Shown here one piece after another: positions 47,125 to 58,639 of a DNA stretch of 64,000 nucleotides (the first letter of the stretch is position 1; each line of letters begins with the position of its first letter). The notes under the pieces are model-generated. The model ran no database searches. It saw only the letters and a program-made list of their open reading frames with translations, and was not told the DNA's origin. The stretch comes from Polyangium sp. 6x1 (lineage in GTDB: Bacteria; Myxococcota_A; Polyangia; Polyangiales; Polyangiaceae), in assembly GCF_029946515.1 (NCBI RefSeq), contig NZ_JARZHH010000038.1, forward strand, positions 1 to 64,000, written 5' to 3'. A program made the position numbers and the translations under genes.

Positions 47125-48759
47125 TCAGCGCCGCGTGCGCTTTCCAGAGGTCTGCGCAATCGGTTCGATGACGCGGTACTGGCCCGTGGGGAAGTCGCGG
47201 CGTGGTGGATTGCGGCGGAGCGCGAGCAAGGTGATGTCGTCGAACTGCGAGGCCGAGCCGATGTGGTGGCGGAGCGCGCCCACGACGTCGCCGAGCATGG
47301 CCGTGACGGAGGGCGCGCCGCCGCGCAGAATCGAGAGGAAGGTTTCTTCGCCGAACGGCTCCTCGGACGGGTCGAGCGCGTCGCTCACGCCGTCCGTGAA
47401 GGCCACGAGAGAATCGCCGGGCAGGAGCGTCACGCGGCCCGTCTCGAATTCGACGTCCCCCATGGCGCCGAGCGCGGGGCCGGTCGATTCGAGGCGCCGC
47501 TCCTCGCCGGCCGCGCCGAGGACGATCGGCGCGTCGTGCCCGCAATTGACGTAGGAGAGCTCGCCGCTCTCCGGATCGAGGATCCCGAAAAAGAGGGTCG
47601 TGAACATGGCCGTGCGGCCATGGTTGTCGGCGAGGTAATCGTTCGTCTGGGTGATGGCCGCGAGGGCCTCGGACCGATTGGCCGCGCGCCGCGCGAAGGC
47701 GCGGAGCAGGCCGCGGACGAGGGACATGAAGAGCGCGGCGCCGACACCCTTGTCGCAGACGTCGGCGATCGCGACGGCGACCTCCCCGGAGGCGAGCCGG
47801 AAGACGTCGTAGAAATCGCCCGAGAGCTGCCTGGCCGGCAAGAACCGCGATGCAATCTGCCAGCCGGGCAAGGAGGGCAGCTCGCGCGGGAGGAACTCGG
47901 ATTGAAGGATGCGGCCGATCTGCATCTCGCGCTCGACGGCCGCGAGGCCATTCTCGGCGCGCTCGCGGGCCACGGCGAGCTCCTTGTAAAGGCCTTCGAG
48001 CTCGAGGAGGCGTTGCTTCAGCGCCTCGTCGGTCTGCCCGAAGAGCTTCGCATTGTGGATCGCGATCGCCGCCTGCCCCGCGAACGCCTCCAGCAAGTCG
48101 AGCTTCGATTGCGAGAACTGCCCCGTGAAGGCCCGGTTGTCCACGTAAAGGACACCGATCACCTTGCCCCGGATGCGCAAGGGCGCGGCCATGATGCTCG
48201 TCAGCCGGAACATCGCCACGCTGCGCTGGAGCGCGAATCGCTCGTCCGTTTGCGCATTGCTCGTGAGCACGCTGCGCTCGCCCTTCAAGACCTCCTCGAC
48301 GACGGAGCTCGAATACGCAAACTCCATGCTCCGGATGGTGTCCTGATCGAGGTTCCGCGCGACCTGGACGTCGAGATTGCCTTTGTGGTCGACGAGGACG
48401 AGGTAGCCGCGCTCGGCCTTCGTCAGCTCGATGACGGAGTCCATGACCTGGTTCAGCACGGTCTTGAGGTCGAGCGAGGAGGTGATCGCCTTGCCAACCT
48501 CGAAGAGCGCGGCCTGCGCCTCGCGCGACATGGCGCCCTCCTGCTCGCGCCGCTCGACGTCGAGGCTCGCGCGAAACGTGGAGAGCGAGGTGATCAGGGC
48601 GTCGATGTCGCCCGGCAGATCCCGCGCGAGATCGCCGCCCCGCTCGCGCAGGAGGCTCGAGGCCCGAGCAAGGTCGAGCTGGAGCCGCGCGGCGTCGCGG
48701 AGGATACGCTCGAGGTCCGAGGCGAAAGGCTCGTCGGGGGCTCTTCGGGTGGCGGTCAT
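47125..48759 (-). CDS. GAF-SpoIIE family (PP2C-type) serine phosphatase
   Basis: 544 residues. A helical N-terminus (about 1-80) is followed by a GAF sensor domain (85-235; AERGYLVLVDHKGNLDVQVARN, IGVLYVDNRAFTGQ, FAGQAAIAIHNAKLF). A coiled-coil linker leads to the SpoIIE phosphatase domain (290-525; LPARQLSGDFYDVF, VAIADVCDKGVGAALFM, LFFGILDPESGELSYVNCGHDAP, VAFTDGVSDA, FDDITLLALRR). The Asp residues for two Mn ions are kept. These enzymes dephosphorylate anti-anti-sigma factors. The gene follows kinase 1 by 79 bp in the same direction, so it may act with that kinase (inference). Confidence 0.92.
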   Translation of the reverse strand: MTATRRAPDEPFASDLERILRDAARLQLDLARASSLLRERGGDLARDLPGDIDALITSLSTFRASLDVERREQEGAMSREAQAALFEVGKAITSSLDLKTVLNQVMDSVIELTKAERGYLVLVDHKGNLDVQVARNLDQDTIRSMEFAYSSSVVEEVLKGERSVLTSNAQTDERFALQRSVAMFRLTSIMAAPLRIRGKVIGVLYVDNRAFTGQFSQSKLDLLEAFAGQAAIAIHNAKLFGQTDEALKQRLLELEGLYKELAVARERAENGLAAVEREMQIGRILQSEFLPRELPSLPGWQIASRFLPARQLSGDFYDVFRLASGEVAVAIADVCDKGVGAALFMSLVRGLLRAFARRAANRSEALAAITQTNDYLADNHGRTAMFTTLFFGILDPESGELSYVNCGHDAPIVLGAAGEERRLESTGPALGAMGDVEFETGRVTLLPGDSLVAFTDGVSDALDPSEEPFGEETFLSILRGGAPSVTAMLGDVVGALRHHIGSASQFDDITLLALRRNPPRRDFPTGQYRVIEPIAQTSGKRTRR

Positions 48760-48838
48760 GAGCGGGCTCTCAGGCTAGGGAGCATCTTACGTGGCAAGCC
48801 GGCGCGCGCCTACCATCCCGCGCGGCGCCAGAGGAACG

Positions 48839-51562
<2,724 letters not shown>

Positions 51563-51620
51563 GACCGGAAGAGCGTAGCCCGTCTACGGCTTGACGCCCA
51601 GGGAAGTTCGGGCGCGTTCG

Positions 51621-51668
51621 TCAGGGTTCGCGCTCGGGCTCACAGCCGAGCGTCTTGGCGCGACGCCA
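51621..51668 (-). pseudogene. Relic of a kinase 3' end / direct-repeat copy
   Basis: Read on the minus strand, the sequence ends RRAKTLGCEPEREP and a stop. This matches RRAKALGCEPRREP-stop at the end of kinase 2. The DNA 51621-51665 agrees with 53269-53313 at 41 of 45 bases. No kinase sequence continues upstream; a stop codon intervenes. It is therefore a scar between methyltransferase 1 and kinase 1. Confidence 0.8.
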
Positions 51669-51706
51669 TCAAGACCAGGACGGCATCGTTTCCTGCCTCG
51701 CCGCGG

Positions 51707-52489
51707 TCAGAGGCTCTCGAGGAGCTTGAGGAGTTCGAGGTTGGGCTTCGCTCGCTCGGAGGCGGGGATGTAGAGCGTGCTCGCTGGGGTCAGCCGCGCC
51801 TTGTCCAGGTCCTGAATGGCTACCCAGTCCTCCCTCGGCTTGCAGCCTGGGAACATGGCGGACTCGTAGATACAAACTTTGTGGTCCGTCGGATAGAACT
51901 TGGCGAGATGCTCCACGAAATAGTGGAACCCTTTGGGCTGGTAGTTCGAACGGCTGTAATCGCCGCGGCCGAAGACCCCAACCTGCCAAAGAATGAGCGC
52001 TGCCTTCGGGTTCGGAACGTGGCCGTTGATGACGAAGGCCGTAGCCTCATAGCTCTGGCATCCGGTCGTGGCCGGATCGACACCGAGCTCGGCGAAGAGA
52101 CAATCCTCCGCCGAGATGCCCGGCAACATGAACGCCTCGTACCCCTGCTTCTGGAGCCTCTTGATGGCCATGTGCGTGGGATAAGCAAACACCCCAGGGT
52201 GGCCGTAGTAGGCGGCGCACGTGCGCATGCCCGCATGGACGCTGGCCATCATGCGCTCGATCATCTGCTCGTAGGTCTCCATGCGGCGCTTCCCCTCCTC
52301 GTAAAGCCCGGAGAGCGATTCCGACTTCCCAGGGTTGAGGCGTTGAATGACGCCCTCGGCGACCGGGTCGGAGACCACGTAAAAGACCTTGTCCGCTGCC
52401 TTGATCCAGGCGAGCGCCTCCTGGGTCAGGTGACCCACCGTCTTGATCCCACTGCCCACGACGACCAGTGAACCCTTTTTGCTATCCAA
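51707..52489 (-). CDS. Methyltransferase 1: split-borosin peptide backbone alpha-N-methyltransferase (SonM-like)
   Basis: 260 residues from TTG 52489; GGAGAGGAA lies just upstream and gives MDSKKGSLVVVGSG, matching the start of methyltransferase 2. A GTG at 52579 is a weaker alternative. The fold is that of tetrapyrrole (SAM) methylases: VVVGSGI near 9-15, ALYGHPGVF-type YGHPGVF at 95-101, PGISAEDC at 113-120, C-terminal TPASTLYIP. Tyr63, Arg69 and Tyr73 fall where the substrate-tunnel residues of characterised borosin enzymes sit. Family knowledge: SonM N-methylates the backbone of its SonA precursor. Precursor 1 lies directly upstream, as in sonA-sonM. No cobalamin or siroheme genes are near. 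Confidence 0.88.
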   Translation of the reverse strand: MDSKKGSLVVVGSGIKTVGHLTQEALAWIKAADKVFYVVSDPVAEGVIQRLNPGKSESLSGLYEEGKRRMETYEQMIERMMASVHAGMRTCAAYYGHPGVFAYPTHMAIKRLQKQGYEAFMLPGISAEDCLFAELGVDPATTGCQSYEATAFVINGHVPNPKAALILWQVGVFGRGDYSRSNYQPKGFHYFVEHLAKFYPTDHKVCIYESAMFPGCKPREDWVAIQDLDKARLTPASTLYIPASERAKPNLELLKLLESL

Positions 52490-52688
52490 GGCTTTCCTCT
52501 CCGCGGCGTCTCGTTCATGGACGCTGACCGGCAATGCCCGAGTCAATGGCGATGATATTCCGAGCGACAGCGCTAGCACGCTCGTCCTCTAGGCGATCGG
52601 GACAGGTGCGTGCAGCTGGAGTGCTAGGTCCGTATGTTATGTGGGGACAGGGGCGGCGGGCTGGTTCTTCGATGACCCCGCCCGCGTG

Positions 52689-52711
52689 GGACGACGGAGC
52701 AGGAGTCGTCC
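52689..52711 (-). terminator. Intercistronic hairpin after precursor 1
   Basis: GGACGAC at 52689-52695 pairs with GTCGTCC at 52705-52711 (7 bp, 9-nt loop). On the minus strand it begins 9 nt after the precursor 1 stop. No U-run follows, so it may be an mRNA-protecting or attenuating stem between precursor and methyltransferase rather than a full terminator. Confidence 0.55.
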
Positions 52712-52719
52712 GCAGCTCC

Positions 52720-52989
52720 TCAAACCGTCTCGCCCGTGTCGTTGGGATAGTACGGATAATTGTAATTCGTGATGGCCTGTGCGCTGCTCGAGAGCGGGTC
52801 ATTGGGGTCGTACGCCCGCCCCTGGATGCGCGCGTAGATGACGTCGGGGTTTCCGGTCCGCAGCGCCCGCTCATCGTCCGCCGAGAGCTGCGCCGATTGG
52901 ATGGCCGACTGCGGATCGGTCAAAAAGACCATGAGCTGGTCGTGATCCAGTGCCGCATCCGTGAGAAAGTCCTTCAGTCGCGAGTCCAT
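52720..52989 (-). CDS. Borosin precursor 1 (SonA-like)
   Basis: 89 residues. ATG 52989 has a perfect AGGAGGTGA ribosome site. Residues 1-57 form a helical domain (LKDFLTDAALDHDQL, VFLTDPQSAIQSAQL, SADDERALRTGNPDVI) with the pattern of the SonA binding domain, a fold also seen in LigA-type helical subunits. The remaining 30 residues are Pro/Asn/Tyr-rich and end NYNYPYYPNDTGETV. They look like the core peptide whose backbone would be methylated. The gene is immediately followed by methyltransferase 1. Family assignment rests on this pattern, not on a search. Confidence 0.82.
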   Translation of the reverse strand: MDSRLKDFLTDAALDHDQLMVFLTDPQSAIQSAQLSADDERALRTGNPDVIYARIQGRAYDPNDPLSSSAQAITNYNYPYYPNDTGETV

Positions 52990-52994
52990 GTTCT

Positions 52995-53038
52995 CACCTC
53001 CTGAACACGCGCAGACGCATTGGCATTGCTGCGTGTTC
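52995..53038 (-). promoter_or_regulatory. 5' leader hairpin touching the ribosome site of precursor 1
   Basis: The ribosome site is 52995-53002. Adjacent to it, GAACACGC at 53003-53010 pairs perfectly with GCGTGTTC at 53031-53038 (20-nt loop). The stem ends at the ribosome site, so folding could change translation of the precursor. Confidence 0.45.
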
Positions 53039-53040
53039 GT

Positions 53041-53050
53041 TCACGCGTGA
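53041..53050. promoter_or_regulatory. Perfect 10-bp palindrome TCACGCGTGA, possible operator
   Basis: It lies 52 bp upstream of the precursor 1 start, beside the leader hairpin. A second short inverted repeat (AGGGT-AACA-ACCCT) is at 53061-53074. No regulator is identified. Confidence 0.35.
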
Positions 53051-53085
53051 TCCGACGCAGAGGGTAACAACCCTTTGTGAGGGGC

Positions 53086-53100
53086 AGCAAGTAGTTTCTA
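53086..53100 (-). promoter_or_regulatory. Shared upstream motif of precursor 1 (TAGAAAnnnCTTGCT)
   Basis: The minus strand reads TAGAAACTACTTGCT, ending 97 nt before the precursor 1 ATG. The precursor 2 region has the same 12 fixed bases. It may be a -35-type element with a weak -10 17 bp on, or an activator site. Confidence 0.5.
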
Positions 53101-53268
53101 CACTGAGCCCGCTTTCACCTCGCATCCGAGCGCTCCCCGCGTCCTCCTCCCTCCGGGACCCCCTCGCCGGCATGCGCCTACGCAAGCGCGACCGCCATCG
53201 ACCCCCCCGGAGGGTACCCGACCGCTTCGCATTCAAAGGAGGCCTCGAAGGCTCGCGCGCGCGATCTG

Positions 53269-55872
53269 TCAGGGTTCGCGCCGGGGCTCGCAGCCGAGCG
53301 CCTTGGCGCGACGCGCGACGTCGCGCGCCGTGATCGAGTCCTTCGCCGCGCCCCACCGCGAAAGGACGACCCGGTACGCCGCGCACGCGAGGTCCTTTTC
53401 CCCCCGGGTCTCACGCACGATACCGAGGCGATGCTGGGTCTGCAGATAATGAACCGGATCCAGGAGCATGCCGCAATGGGACGAGGCCTCGACGAGGTCC
53501 GGGAGGGCCGCTTCCATGTCGCCGGCGAGGAAATGAACTTTTCCGCGCAGGGCGGCTGCAGACCGGGCGCGGTAGTAAGCGATGTCGTCGCGGCGCGAGG
53601 GGAGCGGGGGCATGGCGGCGAGGGCCTCGCGCGCCTCGTCGGGCGTCGTCGCAGGCAGGGCATACGCGCCGTACCAGGCGCCTGCAGCGTCGCCCCCCTG
53701 AACACAGCGGCGTATCCAGCCGTCCCGGTGCGCAACACGCTCGGCCTCCGAGAGCAGGCCCGCGCGATGCGCGGCGGCGTAAAACGAGGGCTCGGGATCG
53801 ACGATGCAATCGGTGGTGGCCGAGCGGAGCGAGGCGGTCTGCCGCGCGAGGAAATCCTGCGCGACGCGGCCCGCGTCCGCAGTGCGCCCAAGCTCCGTCA
53901 AAAGAAAGACGTGTTTGGCCGTGGGGCCGGCCTCGTGGTCGATGTCGCCGACGACGCCCGTCTCTCGCGCGATCCGGAGCGCGGACTCGAAATCCCCCGT
54001 GCCCGCGGCAAAGCCAAAGTCGAGCGTCAAGGCCTCCACCTGGAATCCCGAGGCGCGGAGCTTTTGCGTCGCCGTGTCCACGACGGCGCGGACGGCCGCA
54101 TTCTCGCGGCCCTGCCCATAAAGCGAGCACGCGAGATAGCTGTGCGCCCGGCCGAGATCGGGCTCGCGCGCGACCCAGCTCCGCGTGACCTCTTCGAGGC
54201 CCACGCATCGGTTCGACATGATCTCCACGGCCGCCCGGTCGAACATGCAGTCGCCCGCGGTGGGAGCGACTTCGATGCACCGATCGAGCGCGCGCCGCGC
54301 TTCCTCGTGCCGCCCGAGCGCGACGAGCGCGCGCGCCTGAATCTGCCAGCAATCGGCATATCGATCGTCGAGCGCGAGGCAACGCTCGGTGAACGTGAGG
54401 AGCTCGGCCGGATTTCGCTGGGGGATCGGGAAAAACTCCCAGTACACGAGCTCGGCGTCGCCGGGGAACCGGGCCGAGGCGTCCGCGAAGCGGCGGCGCA
54501 TCTCGGCGACGTCGGGCGGGTCGCGCTGCAAGAAGGGTTCGAGCGCGTCGAGCAGGGAGCGATCCCGATCGGTCAGCGAGGCGCGCAAAAGGAAGGCGAC
54601 CCGGTAGGCCTCGCGCGAGGCGTTGAGGTCCTCGGTGTCCATCGCGACCATCGCATAACGAAGGTGCGCGAGCGCGAGCGAGGGATCGGCCTTGCGGGCC
54701 CGCTCGAAGGCGAAGCGCGCCGTCGTCCACGAGGCGTCACGCACGGCCTGGACCCCCTCGCGATACGCGACGAGCGCCTCGGGGCTGTCCGTGGTCGGGA
54801 GCGGGAGATCGGTGATCGCGACCTTGACGGGCGGCGCAGCCGAGGGAGCCGGCGCGATGGGCGCGCCGTCGACGGGTTTTTCTCGATGAAACAAAAACCA
54901 CGCGGCGGCGGCGAGCGCGGCGAGGACGGCGACGAGGACGAGCGCGCGGGCCGCGGGGAAAGGGGCCCTTGCGGGGAGGTTTGTCGGGGGAGGAGGCTCG
55001 GGGGCCGGCTCGTTTTCGATCGACAAGAGCGCGAGCTCGTCGGCGAGCGCGGCCATCGAGGGGAATCGATCGGCGGGGTCTTTCGCGAGCGCGCGCCGGA
55101 CGAGGTCGCGGACGCCCTCGGGCGCGCGGGTCATCGGCTTGGGCTCGTCGGCGAGGATCGAGCTGATGAGGGCCGCGGGGCCCTTGTCCGAACGGAACGG
55201 CAGCTCGCCCTCGAAGAGCTCGTGCGCGACGACGCCAAAGCCGAACTGATCGGAGCGCGCGTCGAGGGACTCGCCCATGAGCTGCTCGGGCGCCGTGTAC
55301 GCGGGGGTGCCCTGGAACATGGACTCGGCGGGCTCGGCCTCGAGCGTCAGCGCGCCGGGATCGGTGTCGCGCTCGAGGCCACGCGCGATGCCGAAATCGA
55401 GCATCTTCACGGCGCCCGCGGGGCTCACGACGATGTTCTCGGGCTTGACGTCGCGGTGCACGACGCCCGCCTGGTGGGCCGCGGCGAGGGCGCGCGCGAC
55501 GTCGTGGAGGATCTGGATCTTGCGGGCGGCGGGCGCGTCCCCGCCGACGAGCGCGCGCAAGGGCTCACCCTCGGCGATTTCCATGGTGATGAACGCCGTG
55601 CCGTCGAGCTCGCCGACGTCGAAGATCGCCACGATGCCGGCATGCGAGAGCCCCGCCGCCGCGCGCGCCTCGCGGAGCATGCGCGACGATTCGAGGGCCC
55701 ACGCGTCCTCGGAGAGCTCGGCGTCCTTGCGCAGGAACTTCAGCGCGACCCTGCGGCCGAGGCGCGTGTCGAGGGCGCGATACACCTCGCCCATGCCGCC
55801 CTCGCCGAGGAGGGACTCGACGACGTACCGGCCGAAGGTGTCGCCGACGGAGAACCGCGTGGACGCTGCCAT
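53269..55872 (-). CDS. Kinase 2: membrane Ser/Thr protein kinase with TPR tail
   Basis: 867 residues. Kinase domain 13-275: GEGGMGEVY, Lys45 in VALKFL, VVHRDVKPENIVV, DFGIARGLERD, GTPAYTAPEQ. Membrane helix about 312-333 (ALVLVAVLAALAAAAWFLF). The C-terminal ~500 residues are TPR-like helices (FERARKADPSLALAHLRYA, CLALDDRYADCWQIQARAL, ALDRCIEVAPTAGDC). It starts 3 bp after kinase 3's stop and is likely co-translated with it. A 45-bp copy of its 3' end lies 1.65 kb downstream. Confidence 0.93.
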   Translation of the reverse strand: MAASTRFSVGDTFGRYVVESLLGEGGMGEVYRALDTRLGRRVALKFLRKDAELSEDAWALESSRMLREARAAAGLSHAGIVAIFDVGELDGTAFITMEIAEGEPLRALVGGDAPAARKIQILHDVARALAAAHQAGVVHRDVKPENIVVSPAGAVKMLDFGIARGLERDTDPGALTLEAEPAESMFQGTPAYTAPEQLMGESLDARSDQFGFGVVAHELFEGELPFRSDKGPAALISSILADEPKPMTRAPEGVRDLVRRALAKDPADRFPSMAALADELALLSIENEPAPEPPPPTNLPARAPFPAARALVLVAVLAALAAAAWFLFHREKPVDGAPIAPAPSAAPPVKVAITDLPLPTTDSPEALVAYREGVQAVRDASWTTARFAFERARKADPSLALAHLRYAMVAMDTEDLNASREAYRVAFLLRASLTDRDRSLLDALEPFLQRDPPDVAEMRRRFADASARFPGDAELVYWEFFPIPQRNPAELLTFTERCLALDDRYADCWQIQARALVALGRHEEARRALDRCIEVAPTAGDCMFDRAAVEIMSNRCVGLEEVTRSWVAREPDLGRAHSYLACSLYGQGRENAAVRAVVDTATQKLRASGFQVEALTLDFGFAAGTGDFESALRIARETGVVGDIDHEAGPTAKHVFLLTELGRTADAGRVAQDFLARQTASLRSATTDCIVDPEPSFYAAAHRAGLLSEAERVAHRDGWIRRCVQGGDAAGAWYGAYALPATTPDEAREALAAMPPLPSRRDDIAYYRARSAAALRGKVHFLAGDMEAALPDLVEASSHCGMLLDPVHYLQTQHRLGIVRETRGEKDLACAAYRVVLSRWGAAKDSITARDVARRAKALGCEPRREP

Positions 55873-55875
55873 GCT

Positions 55876-58587
55876 TCAGCCGGCCTTCGCGTCGCAGCCG
55901 AGCGCTTTTACGTGCGCGCGGGCCTCGGCCGCCGTGCGAGAGGCGCGCGCCCCGCCCCAGCGCGAAAGGACGCGGCCGAACGCGTCACACGCGCCCGCGC
56001 GGTCGCCGAGCGCCTCGCGGACGAGGCCGAGGTGGTGGAGGGTCTTCGTGTGGCGGAAGGGCTCGACGAGGTCGCCGCACGACGCGGATGCCGCCGTGAG
56101 GTGCGGGAGCGCGGCGGCCGGGTCGCCCGCGAGCCAATGCGTCCAGCCGAGCGCGCTGTCGAGCGCGAGACCGACGTGCAGGCTATATGTGCGCGCCTTG
56201 GCCCTGGCCTCGGCCGGGAGCGCGGCGAGCGCGGCCTTGCCCTCCTCGGCGCTCTGGGCCACGAGCCCGTATCCGTAGACCCACGCCGCGATGCGCTCGA
56301 CGAGCGTCTCCTGATAACGCGCCACCCACTTCGCGCGCTCGGCCTCGAAGTCCTTGCGGGAGAGGAGCCCCGCGGTGAGCTCGGCGCGGAGGAAACGCAC
56401 GGTGTTGTCCCCCGTCGTGGGGTCGGCGAGGAGCGCGCCGCGCCGCGCGAGGATGGCCTGCGCCTCGCGGCCCGCGTCCGCCTGGCGGCCCACCTCGTCG
56501 AGGATGTGGACGAGCATCGCCGCCGACATGTTGTGCGCCATCGCGCTCGGATCCACCTCGAGGGAACGCTGGAGCTCGCGCGTCGTCCGCTCGGCCTCGT
56601 CGAACCTGCCCGTGGCGACCGCGTGCGCGATGAAGAGCTTCTGCGCCTCCCCGTCGAGCTTCTGGTCGCGGTACTGCGCCGCCGCGGTGTTGATGGCGGT
56701 CTTCACGGCGGCCTCGGGGGCGCCGCGCGCGAAGAGGGCGGCGGCGAGCTGGACGTGGGCGACCGGCGCCGTCCCGGCCTTGGCGATCCATTGACGCGCC
56801 CCCGCCTCGACGAGCGAACAGCGCCCGAGCGCGAGCTGGGTCTGGTTCCGATCCATGAAGCAATCGGAGGCGTCCGGCGTGGCCTCGATGCAACGATCGA
56901 GCCCCGCGAGCCCCTCCTCGACGCGCCCCATGCGGAGGAGGAGCACGCGTGCCCTGCCCTGTAGACAATCGCCGTAGAGCGGATCGAGGGCCAGGCATCG
57001 ATCGATGAGCGGCAGCACCGACTCCGGCGGCAGGATGCCCATCGCGAACATCGAATAGAGGTTTGCGATCTCCGCGTCGCCGGGGAAACGCGAGGCCGCG
57101 ACGGCGAGGCGACGGGTGCACTCCTCGTGATCACTCGGCGTGCGTTGAAAGAAGGGCTCGTGCGCGTCGAGTAGAGCCTGGTCCCGCGCGTCGAGCATCC
57201 CGCGGCTCATGACCGCGCGACGAAAATGCTCACGCGCGGCCGTCATGTCCGCGTCGTGGATGATCATCGCCATGCGCAGCCAGCCCGCGGCCAGCGCCGG
57301 ATCGGCCCGCGTCGCGCGAACGAAGGATCCGTACGCGGTCCTCCACGCGCTGTCTCGCAGCGCCTGGAGCCCCTCGAGGTACGCCGCGCGCGCCTCCTCG
57401 TTCGCGAACTTCGGCAAAGGCACGGCCGTGACGGGCGTCGGGGCGGGCGTGAGGACGGTCCGCGCGAGCACGGGCGGCGGCGCGGTGCTCGCCTTGCGCG
57501 CGAAGACGATGCCCGCGGCGGCGAGGCCCAGCGCGACGAGGGCGGCGAGGCCAAGGAAGCGGCGCGAGCGCGCGGGGGCGCGCTTCGTCGTCGTCGGGGC
57601 GCGATTCGTGGCGGCGCGGCGCGCAGGCGAGCGGCTCGTCGTGCTGCGCGTGGAGGGGCTCGGCTTCGGGCGCGGCGCCTCTGCGGAGGGACGCGCGGCG
57701 CTGCTGCCGGGCACGTCCCCTTTTCGCAGGAGCCTCGCGAGCGGCGTGGCGAAGGGCGCGAGCGCCGCGACGATGTCGTCCATCGAGGCGTGGCGATCGG
57801 CAGGCTCCTTGGCGAGCGCGCGGAAGACGACGGCCTCGACCTCGGGAGGCACGTCGTTCATCGGCGGCGGGTCGTCGCTCAGGATCGAGGCGATGAGGCT
57901 CACGGGTCCGCGATCCAGGCGGAACGGGAGCTTGCCCGTGAAGAGCTCGTACGCGGTGACGCCCCAGGCGAATTGATCGACCCGCGCGTCGATGGGCTCG
58001 CCCTTCACCTGCTCGGGCGCCATGTACGCGGGGGTGCCGACGAACGAGCCGTCCCCGGTGCGCGTGGCGAAATCGTCGTGCCCGTCGCCGAGCTGCTCGT
58101 CGCAGCGCCGTGCGATGCCGAAATCGAGGACCTTGATGGCGCCGTCCTCGCGGATCATCACGTTCTCGGGCTTGACGTCGCGGTGCACGAGGCCGGCGCG
58201 GTGCGCGACCGAGAGGACCTGCGCCACCGCGGAGAGCAAGGCGATCTTTTCGCCGAGCGGCGCGTCCACGTGCACGAGGTCGCGCAGGAGCTTGCCCTGC
58301 ACGAGCTCCATCGCGATGAAAGGCGTGCCCTCGTGCTCGCCGACGTCGTAGACCGCGACGATGCCGGGATCATTCAAGGCCGCGGCGATCCGCGCCTCGC
58401 GGAGCATGCGGCGCACCTGCTTGCCCCAGCTCTCGCTCGCGCCCTGGGCGTCGCGGCGCAGCACCTTGAGCGCGACGCTGCGGCCGAGGCGCGTGTCCTC
58501 GACGCGGTAGACCTCGCCCATCCCGCCTTCGCCGAGGAGCGCTTCGACGATGTACCGATCGAACCTTTCTCCAGGCAAAAGGGGCAT
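55876..58587 (-). CDS. Kinase 3: membrane Ser/Thr protein kinase with TPR tail
   Basis: 903 residues. Kinase domain 10-275: GEGGMGEVY, Lys41, LVHRDVKPENVMI, DFGIARRC, GTPAYMAPEQ. Then a Ser/Thr/Arg-rich juxtamembrane linker, a membrane helix about 345-362 (FLGLAALVALGLAAAGIVFA), and a TPR-like extracytoplasmic half (FVRATRADPALAAGWLRMA, CLALDPLYGDCLQGRARVL, DRCIEATPDASDCFMDRNQ). Methyltransferase 2 ends 52 bp upstream, so the two are likely co-transcribed. Confidence 0.93.
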   Translation of the reverse strand: MPLLPGERFDRYIVEALLGEGGMGEVYRVEDTRLGRSVALKVLRRDAQGASESWGKQVRRMLREARIAAALNDPGIVAVYDVGEHEGTPFIAMELVQGKLLRDLVHVDAPLGEKIALLSAVAQVLSVAHRAGLVHRDVKPENVMIREDGAIKVLDFGIARRCDEQLGDGHDDFATRTGDGSFVGTPAYMAPEQVKGEPIDARVDQFAWGVTAYELFTGKLPFRLDRGPVSLIASILSDDPPPMNDVPPEVEAVVFRALAKEPADRHASMDDIVAALAPFATPLARLLRKGDVPGSSAARPSAEAPRPKPSPSTRSTTSRSPARRAATNRAPTTTKRAPARSRRFLGLAALVALGLAAAGIVFARKASTAPPPVLARTVLTPAPTPVTAVPLPKFANEEARAAYLEGLQALRDSAWRTAYGSFVRATRADPALAAGWLRMAMIIHDADMTAAREHFRRAVMSRGMLDARDQALLDAHEPFFQRTPSDHEECTRRLAVAASRFPGDAEIANLYSMFAMGILPPESVLPLIDRCLALDPLYGDCLQGRARVLLLRMGRVEEGLAGLDRCIEATPDASDCFMDRNQTQLALGRCSLVEAGARQWIAKAGTAPVAHVQLAAALFARGAPEAAVKTAINTAAAQYRDQKLDGEAQKLFIAHAVATGRFDEAERTTRELQRSLEVDPSAMAHNMSAAMLVHILDEVGRQADAGREAQAILARRGALLADPTTGDNTVRFLRAELTAGLLSRKDFEAERAKWVARYQETLVERIAAWVYGYGLVAQSAEEGKAALAALPAEARAKARTYSLHVGLALDSALGWTHWLAGDPAAALPHLTAASASCGDLVEPFRHTKTLHHLGLVREALGDRAGACDAFGRVLSRWGGARASRTAAEARAHVKALGCDAKAG

Positions 58588-58639
58588 GGCGATGAGGGTA
58601 GCGCGAAGGTGGGTTACCAGGAAGGAGGCGAGCCGCGAT

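Noticed and set aside
51669-51706. A further kinase gene between methyltransferase 1 and kinase 1
   Set aside because: Only 14 terminal codons are recognisable, preceded by a stop.
52720-52989. Precursor 1 as a LigA dioxygenase subunit or Nif11 leader
   Set aside because: The helical fold is similar, but no dioxygenase partner exists and the gene adjoins a borosin-type methyltransferase.
53080-53105. Sigma-54 promoter for the precursor genes
   Set aside because: TTGCT resembles a -12 element, but the required GG 10 bp upstream of GC is missing in both copies.
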